Below, one piece after another: positions 42,481-51,655 of a stretch of 64,000 nt of DNA. Every line of letters begins with the position of its first letter. Position 1 is the first letter of the stretch. Below the pieces are notes generated by a model. The model saw nothing but the letters and a program-made list of their open reading frames with translations, had not been told where the DNA came from and ran no database searches. The translations under genes and the position numbers were made by a program. The stretch spans positions 372,001 through 436,000 of the forward strand of contig NZ_BMKD01000005.1 in NCBI RefSeq assembly GCF_014643835.1. Reading direction: 5' to 3'. This DNA is from Mucilaginibacter rubeus. GTDB taxonomy: Bacteria > Bacteroidota > Bacteroidia > Sphingobacteriales > Sphingobacteriaceae.

Positions 42481-44283
42481 TTACTTCCCTTTCCAAAACT
42501 GCAGGTAATGCAGGTTGTACCCTCCGTTGTTAGCTAATACCTTTAATTTGTTGCTCCCGGCCTTTAAAACAATGTTTTTTACAGCAATAACCTGCCATTT
42601 TTTTAACCCGCCGGTGTTGGGAACCGCCACTTCTTTTGCCTGGGTTATATTATTAACTAAAACAGATAGTTTGGCATCATCGGTGGCGGATGCCACTTTG
42701 AGGCTTAGGGAGTATATGCCCGGTGTTTTAACCTGTATTGTGTACTGTGTCCATTCGTTGGTTTCAATATGATCTACATAGTAACTTTCATACTTCGTAG
42801 AATCTTTGCTGATATCAACGCCGTCGTTCCGGTACACATGGCCTTTGTTCCCAACACCCGGTTTACCCGAAGTATGATAGTCGGCTGTATCGGTGTCAAA
42901 ATAAGCAGAGCCATTGCGGCCCAGGTCATAATCAACAGCATTGATCACGGTGCCGTTGCCAATCCTGTTGGCTTTAAAGGGCTTGGTAACGCTTGTATGC
43001 GGCTGCCTGAAAATAGCATCGATGACATCATGATGGATAATGGTATTTTCTAATTTAGCATACGTAGCCAGCTCAAGGGTGCCGCTATAAGTATTGCTCT
43101 CGTTAGGTTTATTCCTGCCGGTGTTCAGGTACCTCGCCACATCATCATAGTTCAGATTTGAACGGATCTCCATCGGGTTGTTGATGCCCAATTTTTTCAA
43201 TGGCCATAATGACCAGCCAATGTTATTTTTTTCTAATAAGCCGATAGCTTCAGTAAGCCAGGTATTTGAGTTTTCGCCGGTTTCGCCTAACCATACGGGA
43301 ATATTATACTGGTCGCGTGTTTTTACGATATGATCAACAGACTTCTGATCGTTAAAATTCCAGTACTTATGAAAGCTCAGCACCATGTTTTTATCCCACT
43401 GGGGTAAAATACCGTTATAGTTATTGCCCCAACCGTTGCCCCCAATAATAATAATGTGTTTTTTATCTACCTCGCGAATGGCAGCAGTAATATCAACCAT
43501 CAGTTTTCTTAGCGGACCGTTTGTTTTTTCCTTCAGTCCGTTTTTATCGTTTTGAGGATCGTCAAAACCCCAGTTTGGCTCGTTGATGATATCATAAGCA
43601 CCGATGTAAGGCTCGTTTTTATACCGTTCGGCCAGTTTGCGCCAAAGGGCTATGGTTTTTTGCTTGTTGGCTTCGCTGTCCCAAAGCGATGGCTTGTCCG
43701 GGTCGCGGTCGGAGATGTTCAGGTCGTTGCCTTGTCCGCCGGGTGCGGCATGCAGGTCAAGGATCAGGTACATGTGGTTTACTTTACACCAGGCCAGCAG
43801 ATCGTCGGTCATTTTAAACCCTTTATCCAGCCAGGTGTTTTTACCGGCAACGGGCTCCTTATCAACCGGCAGGGTGTAAAGGTTATAATGCATTGGCAGG
43901 CGGATAGAATTGAATCCCCAGCGTTTCATAGAGTCTACATCGATTTTGCGGGTGTTATTGGCCAGCCAGGTATCATAAAACTCCTTAGTTTCGGCCGGGC
44001 CCATTAGCTCTTCAAGCCTTTCGCGAATGCGGTACTGCCGGCTGTCTTTGTTAATGTGCAGCATATAGCCTTCCTGTAGCATCCATCCCCCTAAACCCAT
44101 CCCTCGCAGCAATACATTCTGCCCCTTTTCATCAACTATTTTTTTGCCTTCGGCTTTTAAAAAGCCTGTTTGCGCATTGCCTTGTAACGCTACAAATAAC
44201 GCCGGGACCGCGGCAAGCATAACTTTAATCCCAGAGCTTATCTGTATGTTTTTTATTAACGATGTTAACATGTTGTTGTGCAT
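42481..44283 (-). CDS. Glycoside hydrolase family 5 enzyme with C-terminal carbohydrate-binding module
   Basis: 600 aa. Signal peptide (about 1-38, ending GNAQ). GH5 barrel about 40-390 with acid/base E235 in INEPNWG, nucleophile E334 in WLGETGEN, and the substrate-site residues LRGMGLGGWMLQ and DLHAAPGGQG, as in exo-glucanase-like GH5. The C-terminal beta-sandwich (about 440-598) resembles CBM6/CBM35-type modules (YYVDHIETNEWTQYTIQV). Acts outside the cytoplasm on a beta-glucan-type polymer, exact bond unknown. It lies 24 bp after the GH30 gene, so they are likely one operon. Confidence 0.9.
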   Translation of the reverse strand: MHNNMLTSLIKNIQISSGIKVMLAAVPALFVALQGNAQTGFLKAEGKKIVDEKGQNVLLRGMGLGGWMLQEGYMLHINKDSRQYRIRERLEELMGPAETKEFYDTWLANNTRKIDVDSMKRWGFNSIRLPMHYNLYTLPVDKEPVAGKNTWLDKGFKMTDDLLAWCKVNHMYLILDLHAAPGGQGNDLNISDRDPDKPSLWDSEANKQKTIALWRKLAERYKNEPYIGAYDIINEPNWGFDDPQNDKNGLKEKTNGPLRKLMVDITAAIREVDKKHIIIIGGNGWGNNYNGILPQWDKNMVLSFHKYWNFNDQKSVDHIVKTRDQYNIPVWLGETGENSNTWLTEAIGLLEKNNIGWSLWPLKKLGINNPMEIRSNLNYDDVARYLNTGRNKPNESNTYSGTLELATYAKLENTIIHHDVIDAIFRQPHTSVTKPFKANRIGNGTVINAVDYDLGRNGSAYFDTDTADYHTSGKPGVGNKGHVYRNDGVDISKDSTKYESYYVDHIETNEWTQYTIQVKTPGIYSLSLKVASATDDAKLSVLVNNITQAKEVAVPNTGGLKKWQVIAVKNIVLKAGSNKLKVLANNGGYNLHYLQFWKGK

Positions 44284-44307
44284 TTAAATTTTTTGAACCG
44301 GTTTATA

Positions 44308-45711
44308 TTACCAGATATACGTTCCAACCGAACCTTTATCAAGTTTAACAGCTAATACTTTTCCCTGGTACTGGATGTTAAAATCCTGCGCGCCATCGCC
44401 GGTGTTGGCTACGATAAGTACTTTTTTGCCATCGGGGGTTTTGAAAGCTACATTAGGTAAAGTATCCATATTGTTTGATGCAATTCGTACTGAACCGGGA
44501 CGTACAAATTTGGAAGCGTGGGCAATTGAATAATAAGCTACGTTCTTCTTAACCTCATTTTTATCAATGGTAACGGCGCCCTGGCACATTGGGCAGCCGC
44601 CCCTGTCGGTATAGGGCTTATATTCAGGGTCGGCGGCAAGGTTCCACTCCAGTACATTGCGGCTCCAGTTGCGGGTTGCGCCAATAATAAGGCTTTTTAC
44701 CGGCCAGGCTATGTTGATGGTACTTTGATTTTCAGGCTCAACGGTCATCTGCTCGGTAAAGTAAATGTTTTTATCAGGATGGGCGTTGTGCACATCGGTA
44801 AGGGCCGAGATATCGCCGCCATACAGGTGAAAGCCCGAACCGTCCACATATTTACGGGCAGCCGGGTCGTTCAATATCGAAATAGGGTAATCGGGCCTGT
44901 CGGCATTATGATCGTAAACAATGATCTTTGTTTTGATGCCTGCCGCCTTAAACGCTGGGCCAAGGTTGTTTTTGATAAAGTCGGCTTCGTCGGGCGCAAC
45001 CATCAGCAAGCTGGGGTTATTGCCCGGGTGTAATGGCTCATTTTGAATGGTGATGGCATCGATATTAATTCCATTGGCCTTCATCGCCTGGATATATTTA
45101 ACCAGGTATTTTGCATACACCGGGTAACAATCGGGTTTTAACCTGCCGCCGCGGGTATCATTATTGGTTTTCATCCAGGCCGGCGGCGACCATGGCGAAC
45201 CCAATACCTTGATTGCCGGATTAATTGCCAGGATCTGTTTCATTACCGGAATCACATCGGTTTTATCCGGGCCAAGGTTAAAATGTTTTAACGTTGGATC
45301 TGTCTGGCCTTTGGGCATATCATCATAGGAGAATACTTTCTCGTTCAGATCGGATGCGCCAATACTCAGCCTTAAATAACTGATACCAATATCATTCCCT
45401 GTAACCGCGAAAAGATTTTTAAGCAGCGCTGCCCGGCTTTCGGCATTCATGCGGATGATGTGCATAGCGCTGCCCCCGGTTAATGCAAATCCAAACCCGT
45501 CTATCGGCTGGTAATGTTGCTTATCATTAACAGTAATAGTAGTGCCGCCGGCGTTCCCGGTTTTAAAAGTAAGCGGCACTTTTTGCTGCTCAAAAAGTGC
45601 CGATCTGTCGGCCCTGGTAAGCCATAAGCTTGCCTTTGTTTGCGCGTTTATTGCAGCGGCCGGGCCAAGCAGCATGGCGCTCAATAAAATCGATTTGATT
45701 TGCATGTTCAT
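44308..45711 (-). CDS. Glycoside hydrolase family 30 enzyme
   Basis: 467 aa. Signal peptide 1-23. A (beta/alpha)8 barrel plus beta-sandwich layout with GSPWSPPAWMKTN, acid/base E225 in TIQNEPLHPG, and nucleophile E320 in YFTEQMTVE. GH30 members cleave beta-glucosylceramide, beta-1,6-glucan or beta-xylosidic bonds. The sequence looks closest to the glucosidase/beta-1,6-glucanase side, but the specificity is inferred only. Upstream gene of the GH30-GH5 pair. No SusC/SusD gene accompanies it. Confidence 0.9.
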   Translation of the reverse strand: MNMQIKSILLSAMLLGPAAAINAQTKASLWLTRADRSALFEQQKVPLTFKTGNAGGTTITVNDKQHYQPIDGFGFALTGGSAMHIIRMNAESRAALLKNLFAVTGNDIGISYLRLSIGASDLNEKVFSYDDMPKGQTDPTLKHFNLGPDKTDVIPVMKQILAINPAIKVLGSPWSPPAWMKTNNDTRGGRLKPDCYPVYAKYLVKYIQAMKANGINIDAITIQNEPLHPGNNPSLLMVAPDEADFIKNNLGPAFKAAGIKTKIIVYDHNADRPDYPISILNDPAARKYVDGSGFHLYGGDISALTDVHNAHPDKNIYFTEQMTVEPENQSTINIAWPVKSLIIGATRNWSRNVLEWNLAADPEYKPYTDRGGCPMCQGAVTIDKNEVKKNVAYYSIAHASKFVRPGSVRIASNNMDTLPNVAFKTPDGKKVLIVANTGDGAQDFNIQYQGKVLAVKLDKGSVGTYIW

Positions 45712-45986
45712 GAAACAGGATTTACAGGTTTATTTGTTGGATAACAGGAATTAATACGGCTGTTAAAATTGGATGAGTAAAAATATTACTGTTTTTAATA
45801 AAACGTAGTAATTAATCGGTTACAAAGTCAATAATTAAATTTTGTAGTGGTTAAGAAGTAGTTTACCCATAGGGTTAATTTAAATCAGGGCGATATAAAG
45901 TCTTGTTTAACTGCGCAAATTTAATTTGCAATTTAAAACATTTGTTTTTATGAAAAGATTTCTATAAATTCACATACAACTATCCA

Positions 45987-46358
45987 ATGAATACTCCATC
46001 TAAAAAAATTGTCATATTTGATGACGACGAGGACATCCTTTCTATTTGCAGTTATATTTTGGAGGAACAAGGGTGGGAAGTGCACACATTTAGCGACTGC
46101 AATAACATTGTTGAAAAGGTTTCGGGCATTTTGCCTGATGTGATCATGATGGATAACTGGATCCCCGATTCGGGCGGGATCATTGCCACGCAAACCCTCA
46201 AAAAAACCGAAGGGCTTAAAGAAATACCGGTAATTTATTTTTCGGCAAACAGCGATATCCAGATCCTGGCCAACCATGCCGGCGCCCAAAGCTATTTAGC
46301 CAAACCATTTGATCTGGAAGACCTGGAAAAGGTGATCAACAGGGTGATAGCGGCGTAG
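45987..46358 (+). CDS. Single-domain response regulator
   Basis: 123 aa, receiver domain only. Acidic pocket FDDDED (11-16), phospho-acceptor D56 in IMMDNWIPD, Ser in YFSAN, Lys in LAKPF. Without an output domain it must act through protein contacts. No kinase is adjacent. The 275 bp upstream are AT-rich without a recognised box. Copy B of the structured element begins 52 bp after its stop. Confidence 0.9.
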   Translation: MNTPSKKIVIFDDDEDILSICSYILEEQGWEVHTFSDCNNIVEKVSGILPDVIMMDNWIPDSGGIIATQTLKKTEGLKEIPVIYFSANSDIQILANHAGAQSYLAKPFDLEDLEKVINRVIAA

Positions 46359-46410
46359 GTGGGATAGCTATTATGCCATAAATTTTTTCTTAGGGATAGT
46401 GCAAAGGGCT

Positions 46411-46530
46411 GCGTTAGTGATAGGGGCGGATACCGGCCTTGTGGCTAATGCCGGTGCAGTATGAGCGTATAGCACGGGCCGCAGGCAACGCCCATATTTT
46501 TCATACCGATCAAAAAATATATTTAATTTA
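46411..46530 (+). ncRNA. Dispersed structured element, copy B
   Basis: GCGTTAGTGATAGGGGCGGA to GGGCCGCAGGCAACGCCCAT plus an AT-rich tail, nearly identical to copy A in reverse orientation at 7066-7180. The inner hairpin ACCGGC/GCCGGT is kept although its bases differ from copy A. It lies in the same direction as, and just after, the receiver gene. Confidence 0.55.
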
Positions 46531-46545
46531 TAACTATCCGTAACA

Positions 46546-46576
46546 AAAAAAGAGGGTCAAACAATGACAGCCCTCA
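46546..46576 (-). terminator. Terminator of the M1 aminopeptidase gene
   Basis: On the minus strand GAGGG-CTG-TCA folds with TGACCCTC and is followed by seven T, 14 bp past the stop codon. The stem has a three-base bulge. Confidence 0.65.
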
Positions 46577-46589
46577 TTAAAAACCGCTT

Positions 46590-48170
46590 CTATTTCTTTT
46601 CCTCAAACGATGCCAGCAGGTTTATATTCGGGTCTACCTTAACATCTGCCGGTTTGGCTTTTACCCGGAAACGGGCTGTTGTCGATTTCTCTTTTACCGG
46701 CACAGTTAACAGCTGCCCGTCAACAGACACCTCCAGCGGCAAATTGTAAACATAGGCCTGGTTTTGGGTTACATTTATGGTAATGTAACCATCCTTTTCA
46801 TTATACTTCCAGCTAACCGCCAAATTTGGGTGCCCTGCGTTGCGCAGCCATTGCGTAAAAAACTGTTTCAGGTCCTTGCCGCTGGTTTGTTCCATTACCC
46901 GCCTCAAATCATCGGTATTTGCATTCCCGCCCTGGTATTTTGAATAATAATTTCTTACCCCTTTCCAAAAAACATCATCGCCCAGTTTGCGCCTCAGCAT
47001 GTGCAGTACCCAACCACCTTTTTCGTAGCTATTGGCATTAAGCAGCTGCATAAATTTTGTTTTAACAGCTGTATCAACCACGGGCGTTAAACGCTCTTTT
47101 TCAAAATCCAGCACTTTTTTACGCTGGCCGATAAGGCGTGTTTTTAAGGTATCGGCCCCGTATTTATTTTCGAGATAAAGATTGGTCATATAAGTAGCAA
47201 AGCCCTCACTTAACCAAAGGTGGCCAAAGCTTTTCTCGCTGGCGCCATCGCCAAACCACTGGTGGGCAATTTCATGCGCCATTAGTTCTTCTATATCCGG
47301 ACTTTTAACCGATTCTTCAAAGTAGAATATGGCACTGGCATTTTCCATGCCGCCAAAAATGGTTTTCGACTGCACGTTGGCCAATTTTTCGTAGCTGTAA
47401 GGGCCAACATTTTTTATAAAGTAGGGGAGAATATTTTTAGCTACAGCATAGCTTTTAAACCCAACCTCTTTACTTTCCGGAAAAACATAGGTAAAAACCG
47501 GGATTCCGTTAACATCACCGGGGCGGTCAACCGCAAACTCAGCTACGCCTATAACCATTACTTTGGTAGGCAGCGCAACGGCTTCAACCCAATGGGTTAG
47601 TTTGAGCTTTCCGTCGAGTTGCTTCTCTTCGGTTTGCAGGCCGTTTGATACCACCTGGTAATGATCGGGCGCGGTTACAATAAAATCAACCGTGGCTTTG
47701 TCGGCAATATTATCAACGCAGGGGAGCCAGTTGTGGGCCCGGTTAGGCCAGTTATCACCAAAAAAAGTACGGTGCCCGAATGCATTGGTCGAGATGATCA
47801 ACCCATCGGCCGGGATGCCGCTATAACTTATCGTATAATCGCGGGTGTTCCCTTTATAGGCGCGGGTATTGATCTTTAGCTGCTCATCGTCCTGGGTAAA
47901 CTTTACCGGCTTCCCGTTTTCGGTCACTGCCGATACCAGCATGCCTTTACCCTCAGCATTCTTTTTCACCAGGTCGAGGCTGAACCCTTCTGCGCCGTTC
48001 AAAAACCTTACCGAAACCGTGGCCTTTCCCTCTATATTATTATCGGCGTCATTAAGTTTAATATCAAACGTATAATGTTTAACATCAATCTGCGCCCCTG
48101 GAACCTGGGCAAATGCCGGCATGGTAAACAGGGCCGGTAACAATAAAAGAACAAAAAATATCCTGCGCAT
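46590..48170 (-). CDS. M1 family metallo-aminopeptidase, exported
   Basis: 526 aa. Signal peptide 1-21. Exopeptidase motif GGMEN (273-277) and zinc site HEIAHQWFGD with H299, E300 and H303 and the third ligand E322 (LWLSEGFATYM). It lacks the long C-terminal helical domain of PepN (about 870 aa), as is usual for short Bacteroidota M1 enzymes. Probably trims peptides in the periplasm. Confidence 0.93.
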   Translation of the reverse strand: MRRIFFVLLLLPALFTMPAFAQVPGAQIDVKHYTFDIKLNDADNNIEGKATVSVRFLNGAEGFSLDLVKKNAEGKGMLVSAVTENGKPVKFTQDDEQLKINTRAYKGNTRDYTISYSGIPADGLIISTNAFGHRTFFGDNWPNRAHNWLPCVDNIADKATVDFIVTAPDHYQVVSNGLQTEEKQLDGKLKLTHWVEAVALPTKVMVIGVAEFAVDRPGDVNGIPVFTYVFPESKEVGFKSYAVAKNILPYFIKNVGPYSYEKLANVQSKTIFGGMENASAIFYFEESVKSPDIEELMAHEIAHQWFGDGASEKSFGHLWLSEGFATYMTNLYLENKYGADTLKTRLIGQRKKVLDFEKERLTPVVDTAVKTKFMQLLNANSYEKGGWVLHMLRRKLGDDVFWKGVRNYYSKYQGGNANTDDLRRVMEQTSGKDLKQFFTQWLRNAGHPNLAVSWKYNEKDGYITINVTQNQAYVYNLPLEVSVDGQLLTVPVKEKSTTARFRVKAKPADVKVDPNINLLASFEEKK

Positions 48171-48267
48171 AGCCTTGGTTCAGTTTGTTTTGTACTGCAA
48201 CAAAGCTAATAAAAACAAGCTGTTATCCGCCCTTCCCGGCCATATGGTTAATCACATTTTTACATTG

Positions 48268-49191
48268 CTAAAACGTTACATTAACCCCTGTGGTGAACAA
48301 AAAGTAAAGCCCGTTCATTTTGGTGTTTTTTACATAATCAACCTGGTTAAATGGCTTGATGAGGTAGGGCGTAAAGAGGATTTGCCACTTGTTAATAGTA
48401 TAGGTTAAAGGCAACGATCCGCTGAAAGCAAGCAGCTTATATTGCCTTACCTCGCGCTGGTTTTGCTGCGTTACCGTTTGCGTTATGATAGTTTGCTTTG
48501 GCTGGCTGGGAAACAGGATATTAATAGGTGTTTGCTGCTGGGGTTGCTCTATCGAGCGGGTAACCTGCGATTCGGTATAATAAGTTTGGTAGAAAGATTG
48601 TGTACCGGCATAAAGCGTGGCGGTAGGAGTAACTTTTAGCCCGCTTTTTTTATCCGCGCCTGTTTTCAGGGCAAAAATTTCTTTTGATAATTCGGCCGTA
48701 TTAACAACGTCGTTGCTGTTATTTTTATTAAACCTATAGCTGATGCCCGCGGTAAATTTTACAATATCATCCGGATTAGCATACAACTGCCCGTCGAGCG
48801 TGGCATTAAATGAAGAAAGTATAATGGGGCTGCTTTTGGTGATAAAATATTTGGTGGCCGATACATTGCCTCCATAATACCGTTTTGCATCAAACGCGAA
48901 AACATAGCCCGGCGTAACGCTAAGACCTTCGGTGCCAGATTTGGAGCCATTAAGATCAAAATAGCCGATAGCGCTTACAAAAAAGCCCCGCTTGCTAACC
49001 AATGTAACCGAGGGAAGAAGCACCGGAACACTGCTTTCATCGCGCCGGCCGGCATAGGTAAGGTTTGAAAGATATTGCAAACCCGCATTTACAAACAACT
49101 CTTTTGTTTTTGCCGCGGTATCAGGTTTTTGCTGGGCATAAACCGCAGGGCCGGTCAAAGCCAGCAGCAGGATAAGTTTAAGTTTTTTCAT
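48268..49191 (-). CDS. Exported beta-rich protein, probable outer membrane protein
   Basis: 307 aa. Signal peptide 1-19 (AVYAQ). The mature part has amphipathic strands (GFFVSAIGYFDL, PITYTINKWQILFTPYL-like) and a Gln/Thr-rich stretch (about 222-255: EQPQQQTP, TQTVTQQNQRE), ending in an aromatic strand. Reads like a small barrel of unknown role. 97 bp before the M1 gene on the same strand. Confidence 0.7.
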   Translation of the reverse strand: MKKLKLILLLALTGPAVYAQQKPDTAAKTKELFVNAGLQYLSNLTYAGRRDESSVPVLLPSVTLVSKRGFFVSAIGYFDLNGSKSGTEGLSVTPGYVFAFDAKRYYGGNVSATKYFITKSSPIILSSFNATLDGQLYANPDDIVKFTAGISYRFNKNNSNDVVNTAELSKEIFALKTGADKKSGLKVTPTATLYAGTQSFYQTYYTESQVTRSIEQPQQQTPINILFPSQPKQTIITQTVTQQNQREVRQYKLLAFSGSLPLTYTINKWQILFTPYLIKPFNQVDYVKNTKMNGLYFLFTTGVNVTF

Positions 49192-49220
49192 AGCTAATGT
49201 TGAATAAAAAAGTGCGGATA

Positions 49221-49252
49221 ATCAAAAAGGCCGGTACCGGCCTTTTTGATTT
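49221..49252 (-). terminator. 32-bp perfect palindrome, terminator
   Basis: AATCAAAAAGGCCGGT and its complement abut without a loop (49221-49252); the T-run is on both strands. It sits 18 bp past the stop of the 49270 gene. Confidence 0.85.
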
Positions 49253-49269
49253 AATGTATGTAAATACTA

Positions 49270-50013
49270 TTACTGTTTGGCAGCGCTTAGTTTGGCTGAA
49301 CTCTTGCCCGAAGTTTTAACAGTAACGCTTTTCTTTCCCGCCTTTACAGCAGTGCTGGAAGCGCTGCTATTTGAGAGTCCGGCATTTAGCTTTTTAGAGC
49401 CCGCTGCCACGTTACCTGAACTGTTCAGGTTACCGGACGAGGTAACACTCACATTTTTGCTAACAGCGTCGGCGCTATTACCCGCGGCCACTGCAGTTTT
49501 ACCTGTTGTTGTTGTAGCGCCAGCCCTTAAAGCAGCAGCATTGCTGCTTACTTTTTCGGTAGTGTTAGCGGCAACACCTTCGGTTGTGGTTAATGCTTTT
49601 TCGCCTGTTGCTGTTACTCCGGTTGCATTCACAGTACCCGCGGCTGAGGTATTGCTGCTAACACCGGCTTGTGCAGCTGTTGTACCTGCCGTAGTATTTA
49701 CGGTTGAGGCAACGTTGCTGTTAACATTGACGGCCTCACTGGCGGCAACGCCCGTTACAGTCTGGTTGGTGGTAGCCTGAGTTTGAGCGGCTGTCCGCGC
49801 TGCTACATTTTGAGCCTGTGTTGCAGCCTGGTTGGTTACGGTTGAGGTTGTGTTAACCGCTTTTTGCGCTATTGATGCAGCATTCACAGTTGGCGTAGCT
49901 ACCCGCGTAGCTATTTTAGTAGCGGTAGTTGCTCCAAGATTAACCTGGGCCGAACCAACTTTAAAAGCAAATAACGCGGCGGTCAATAAAACGGGTTTAA
50001 TTAACTTTTTCAT
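49270..50013 (-). CDS. Exported low-complexity Ala/Thr/Ser/Val/Asn-rich protein
   Basis: 247 aa from the ATG at 50013, which opens a signal peptide (MKKLIKPVLLTAALFAFKVG, cleavage after SAQ). The mature chain is built almost wholly of A, T, S, V, N, G, K and Q. I find no aromatic residue, Cys, His or Met in it. The last 60 residues are Lys/Ser-rich. There is no recognisable fold or repeat length. Possible cell-surface or matrix protein, or a disordered polymer. A longer frame reaching 50226 is not credible. Confidence 0.7.
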   Translation of the reverse strand: MKKLIKPVLLTAALFAFKVGSAQVNLGATTATKIATRVATPTVNAASIAQKAVNTTSTVTNQAATQAQNVAARTAAQTQATTNQTVTGVAASEAVNVNSNVASTVNTTAGTTAAQAGVSSNTSAAGTVNATGVTATGEKALTTTEGVAANTTEKVSSNAAALRAGATTTTGKTAVAAGNSADAVSKNVSVTSSGNLNSSGNVAAGSKKLNAGLSNSSASSTAVKAGKKSVTVKTSGKSSAKLSAAKQ

Positions 50014-50202
50014 GATTAGTTTTTTAGTTATTAATATGTGAGGGAGGGGTAAACTTAAGCCCTCATCTGTTCGCTGTAGTAAAACAAAGCAAGTGCCATT
50101 GCACAGTAAATGACATTTTAATGACTTCCGCCCCCAAAAAGTGTGAAATTGTGTATAATAAATTATACATATGTTTATTTTGTTCGTCAGCAAAGGAGCA
50201 AA

Positions 50203-50238
50203 AAAAACGTCCCTTGTTTTTAGCAAGAGACGTTCTTT
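50203..50238 (-). terminator. Terminator of ffh
   Basis: AACGTCCCTTG (50206-50216) pairs with CAAGAGACGTT (50224-50234) with one mismatch; on the minus strand a T-run follows. It starts 18 bp past the ffh stop. Confidence 0.8.
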
Positions 50239-50255
50239 TATAAGTTATACCTACC

Positions 50256-51584
50256 TTACATTTTAGGCATCCTGCGCATCATGTTGGCCATAGCAGCGGG
50301 ATTGCTCATTTGCTTCATCACTTTCTTCATATCATCAAACTGCTTCATGAGGCGGTTAACTTCCTGTAAATCGGTGCCCGAACCTTTGGCTATGCGGTTA
50401 CGGCGGCTTTGATTAATGGTTTCAGGGTTAGCTTTTTCAAACGGGGTCATAGATTGAATAATAGCCTCTATCGCTTTAAACGCATTATCATCAACCTCAA
50501 CATCCTTCATCATTTTGCCCACGCCCGGTATCATGCCCATCAGATCTTTCATGTTACCCATTTTCTTGATCTGCTGGATCTGGCCGTAAAAGTCGTTAAA
50601 GTCGAACTTGTTTTTGCGGATCTTCTTCTGTAGCTCGGCTGCCTCTTTCTCGTCAAACTGCTGCTGAGCGCGTTCAACCAAAGACACCACGTCGCCCATG
50701 CCCAGGATCCTCGATGCCATACGATCGGGGTGGAAAACGTCAAGCGCTTCCATCTTTTCGCCGGTACCAATAAACTTGATAGGCTTATTAACAACCGATT
50801 TGATCGAAAGGGCCGCACCACCGCGGGTATCACCATCCAGCTTGGTTAATACCACACCGGTAAAGTCCAAGCGGTCATTGAACACTTTAGCAGTATTCAC
50901 AGCATCCTGGCCGGTCATGGAGTCAACCACAAACAGGATCTCGTGTGGTTTTACGGCATCTTTTACCTGCTCAATCTCCACCATCATGGCCTCGTCAATA
51001 GCCAAACGGCCGGCGGTGTCAATAATCACCACGTTATTACCGTTCTGCTTAGCCTGGGCTATACCTTCGCGGGCAATAGCAACCGGGTCTTTCGAGTCGC
51101 GATTGGCATACACCGGGATACCTATCTGCTGGCCTAAAACCTCCAGCTGATCAATAGCCGCCGGACGGTAAATATCATCAGCAACCAGTAATGGTTTTTT
51201 ATTGCGTTGTGTTTTTAAGTAATTGGCAAGCTTACCGGTGAAGGTTGTTTTACCAGCACCGTTCAAGCCGGCAATAAGGATGATGGTGGGTGTAGCCGGA
51301 AAATTCAGATCGGCTGTGGTACCGCCCATCAACGCAGTAAGCTCATCGTTCATGAGCTTGGTAAGCAACTGGCCCGGCGAAATGGATGTTAATACATTAT
51401 TACCAAGCGCTTTTTGCCTCACATCATCGGTAAATGCTTTGGCGGTTTTATAATTAACGTCGGCATCAAGAAGGGCCTTGCGGATCTCCTTCATGGTTTC
51501 GGCCACGTTTATTTCAGTAATTGTTCCCTGACCCTTCAGGACCTTGAACGCCCTGTCGAGTTTATCCGAAAGATTTTCAAACAT
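50256..51584 (-). CDS. ffh: Signal recognition particle GTPase
   Basis: 442 aa. Targets signal-bearing nascent chains to the membrane together with 4.5S RNA and FtsY. N domain (1-85), G domain with GLNGAGKTTFTGKLA, DTAGRL, TKLDGDTRGG and GTGEKMEALD, and a methionine-rich M domain (about 295-442: MGMIPGVGKMM, MKKVMKQMSNPAAMANMMRR). Normal length. Confidence 0.97.
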   Translation of the reverse strand: MFENLSDKLDRAFKVLKGQGTITEINVAETMKEIRKALLDADVNYKTAKAFTDDVRQKALGNNVLTSISPGQLLTKLMNDELTALMGGTTADLNFPATPTIILIAGLNGAGKTTFTGKLANYLKTQRNKKPLLVADDIYRPAAIDQLEVLGQQIGIPVYANRDSKDPVAIAREGIAQAKQNGNNVVIIDTAGRLAIDEAMMVEIEQVKDAVKPHEILFVVDSMTGQDAVNTAKVFNDRLDFTGVVLTKLDGDTRGGAALSIKSVVNKPIKFIGTGEKMEALDVFHPDRMASRILGMGDVVSLVERAQQQFDEKEAAELQKKIRKNKFDFNDFYGQIQQIKKMGNMKDLMGMIPGVGKMMKDVEVDDNAFKAIEAIIQSMTPFEKANPETINQSRRNRIAKGSGTDLQEVNRLMKQFDDMKKVMKQMSNPAAMANMMRRMPKM

Positions 51585-51655
51585 TATATTAAAAAACTTT
51601 AATCTTTTTTATAAGGATACAAAGGTATGATTTTGAACTATATTAACTCAATTAC

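Noticed and set aside
42481-45711. Polysaccharide utilisation locus
   Set aside because: No SusC/SusD pair, sulfatase or hybrid regulator accompanies the two glycosidases.
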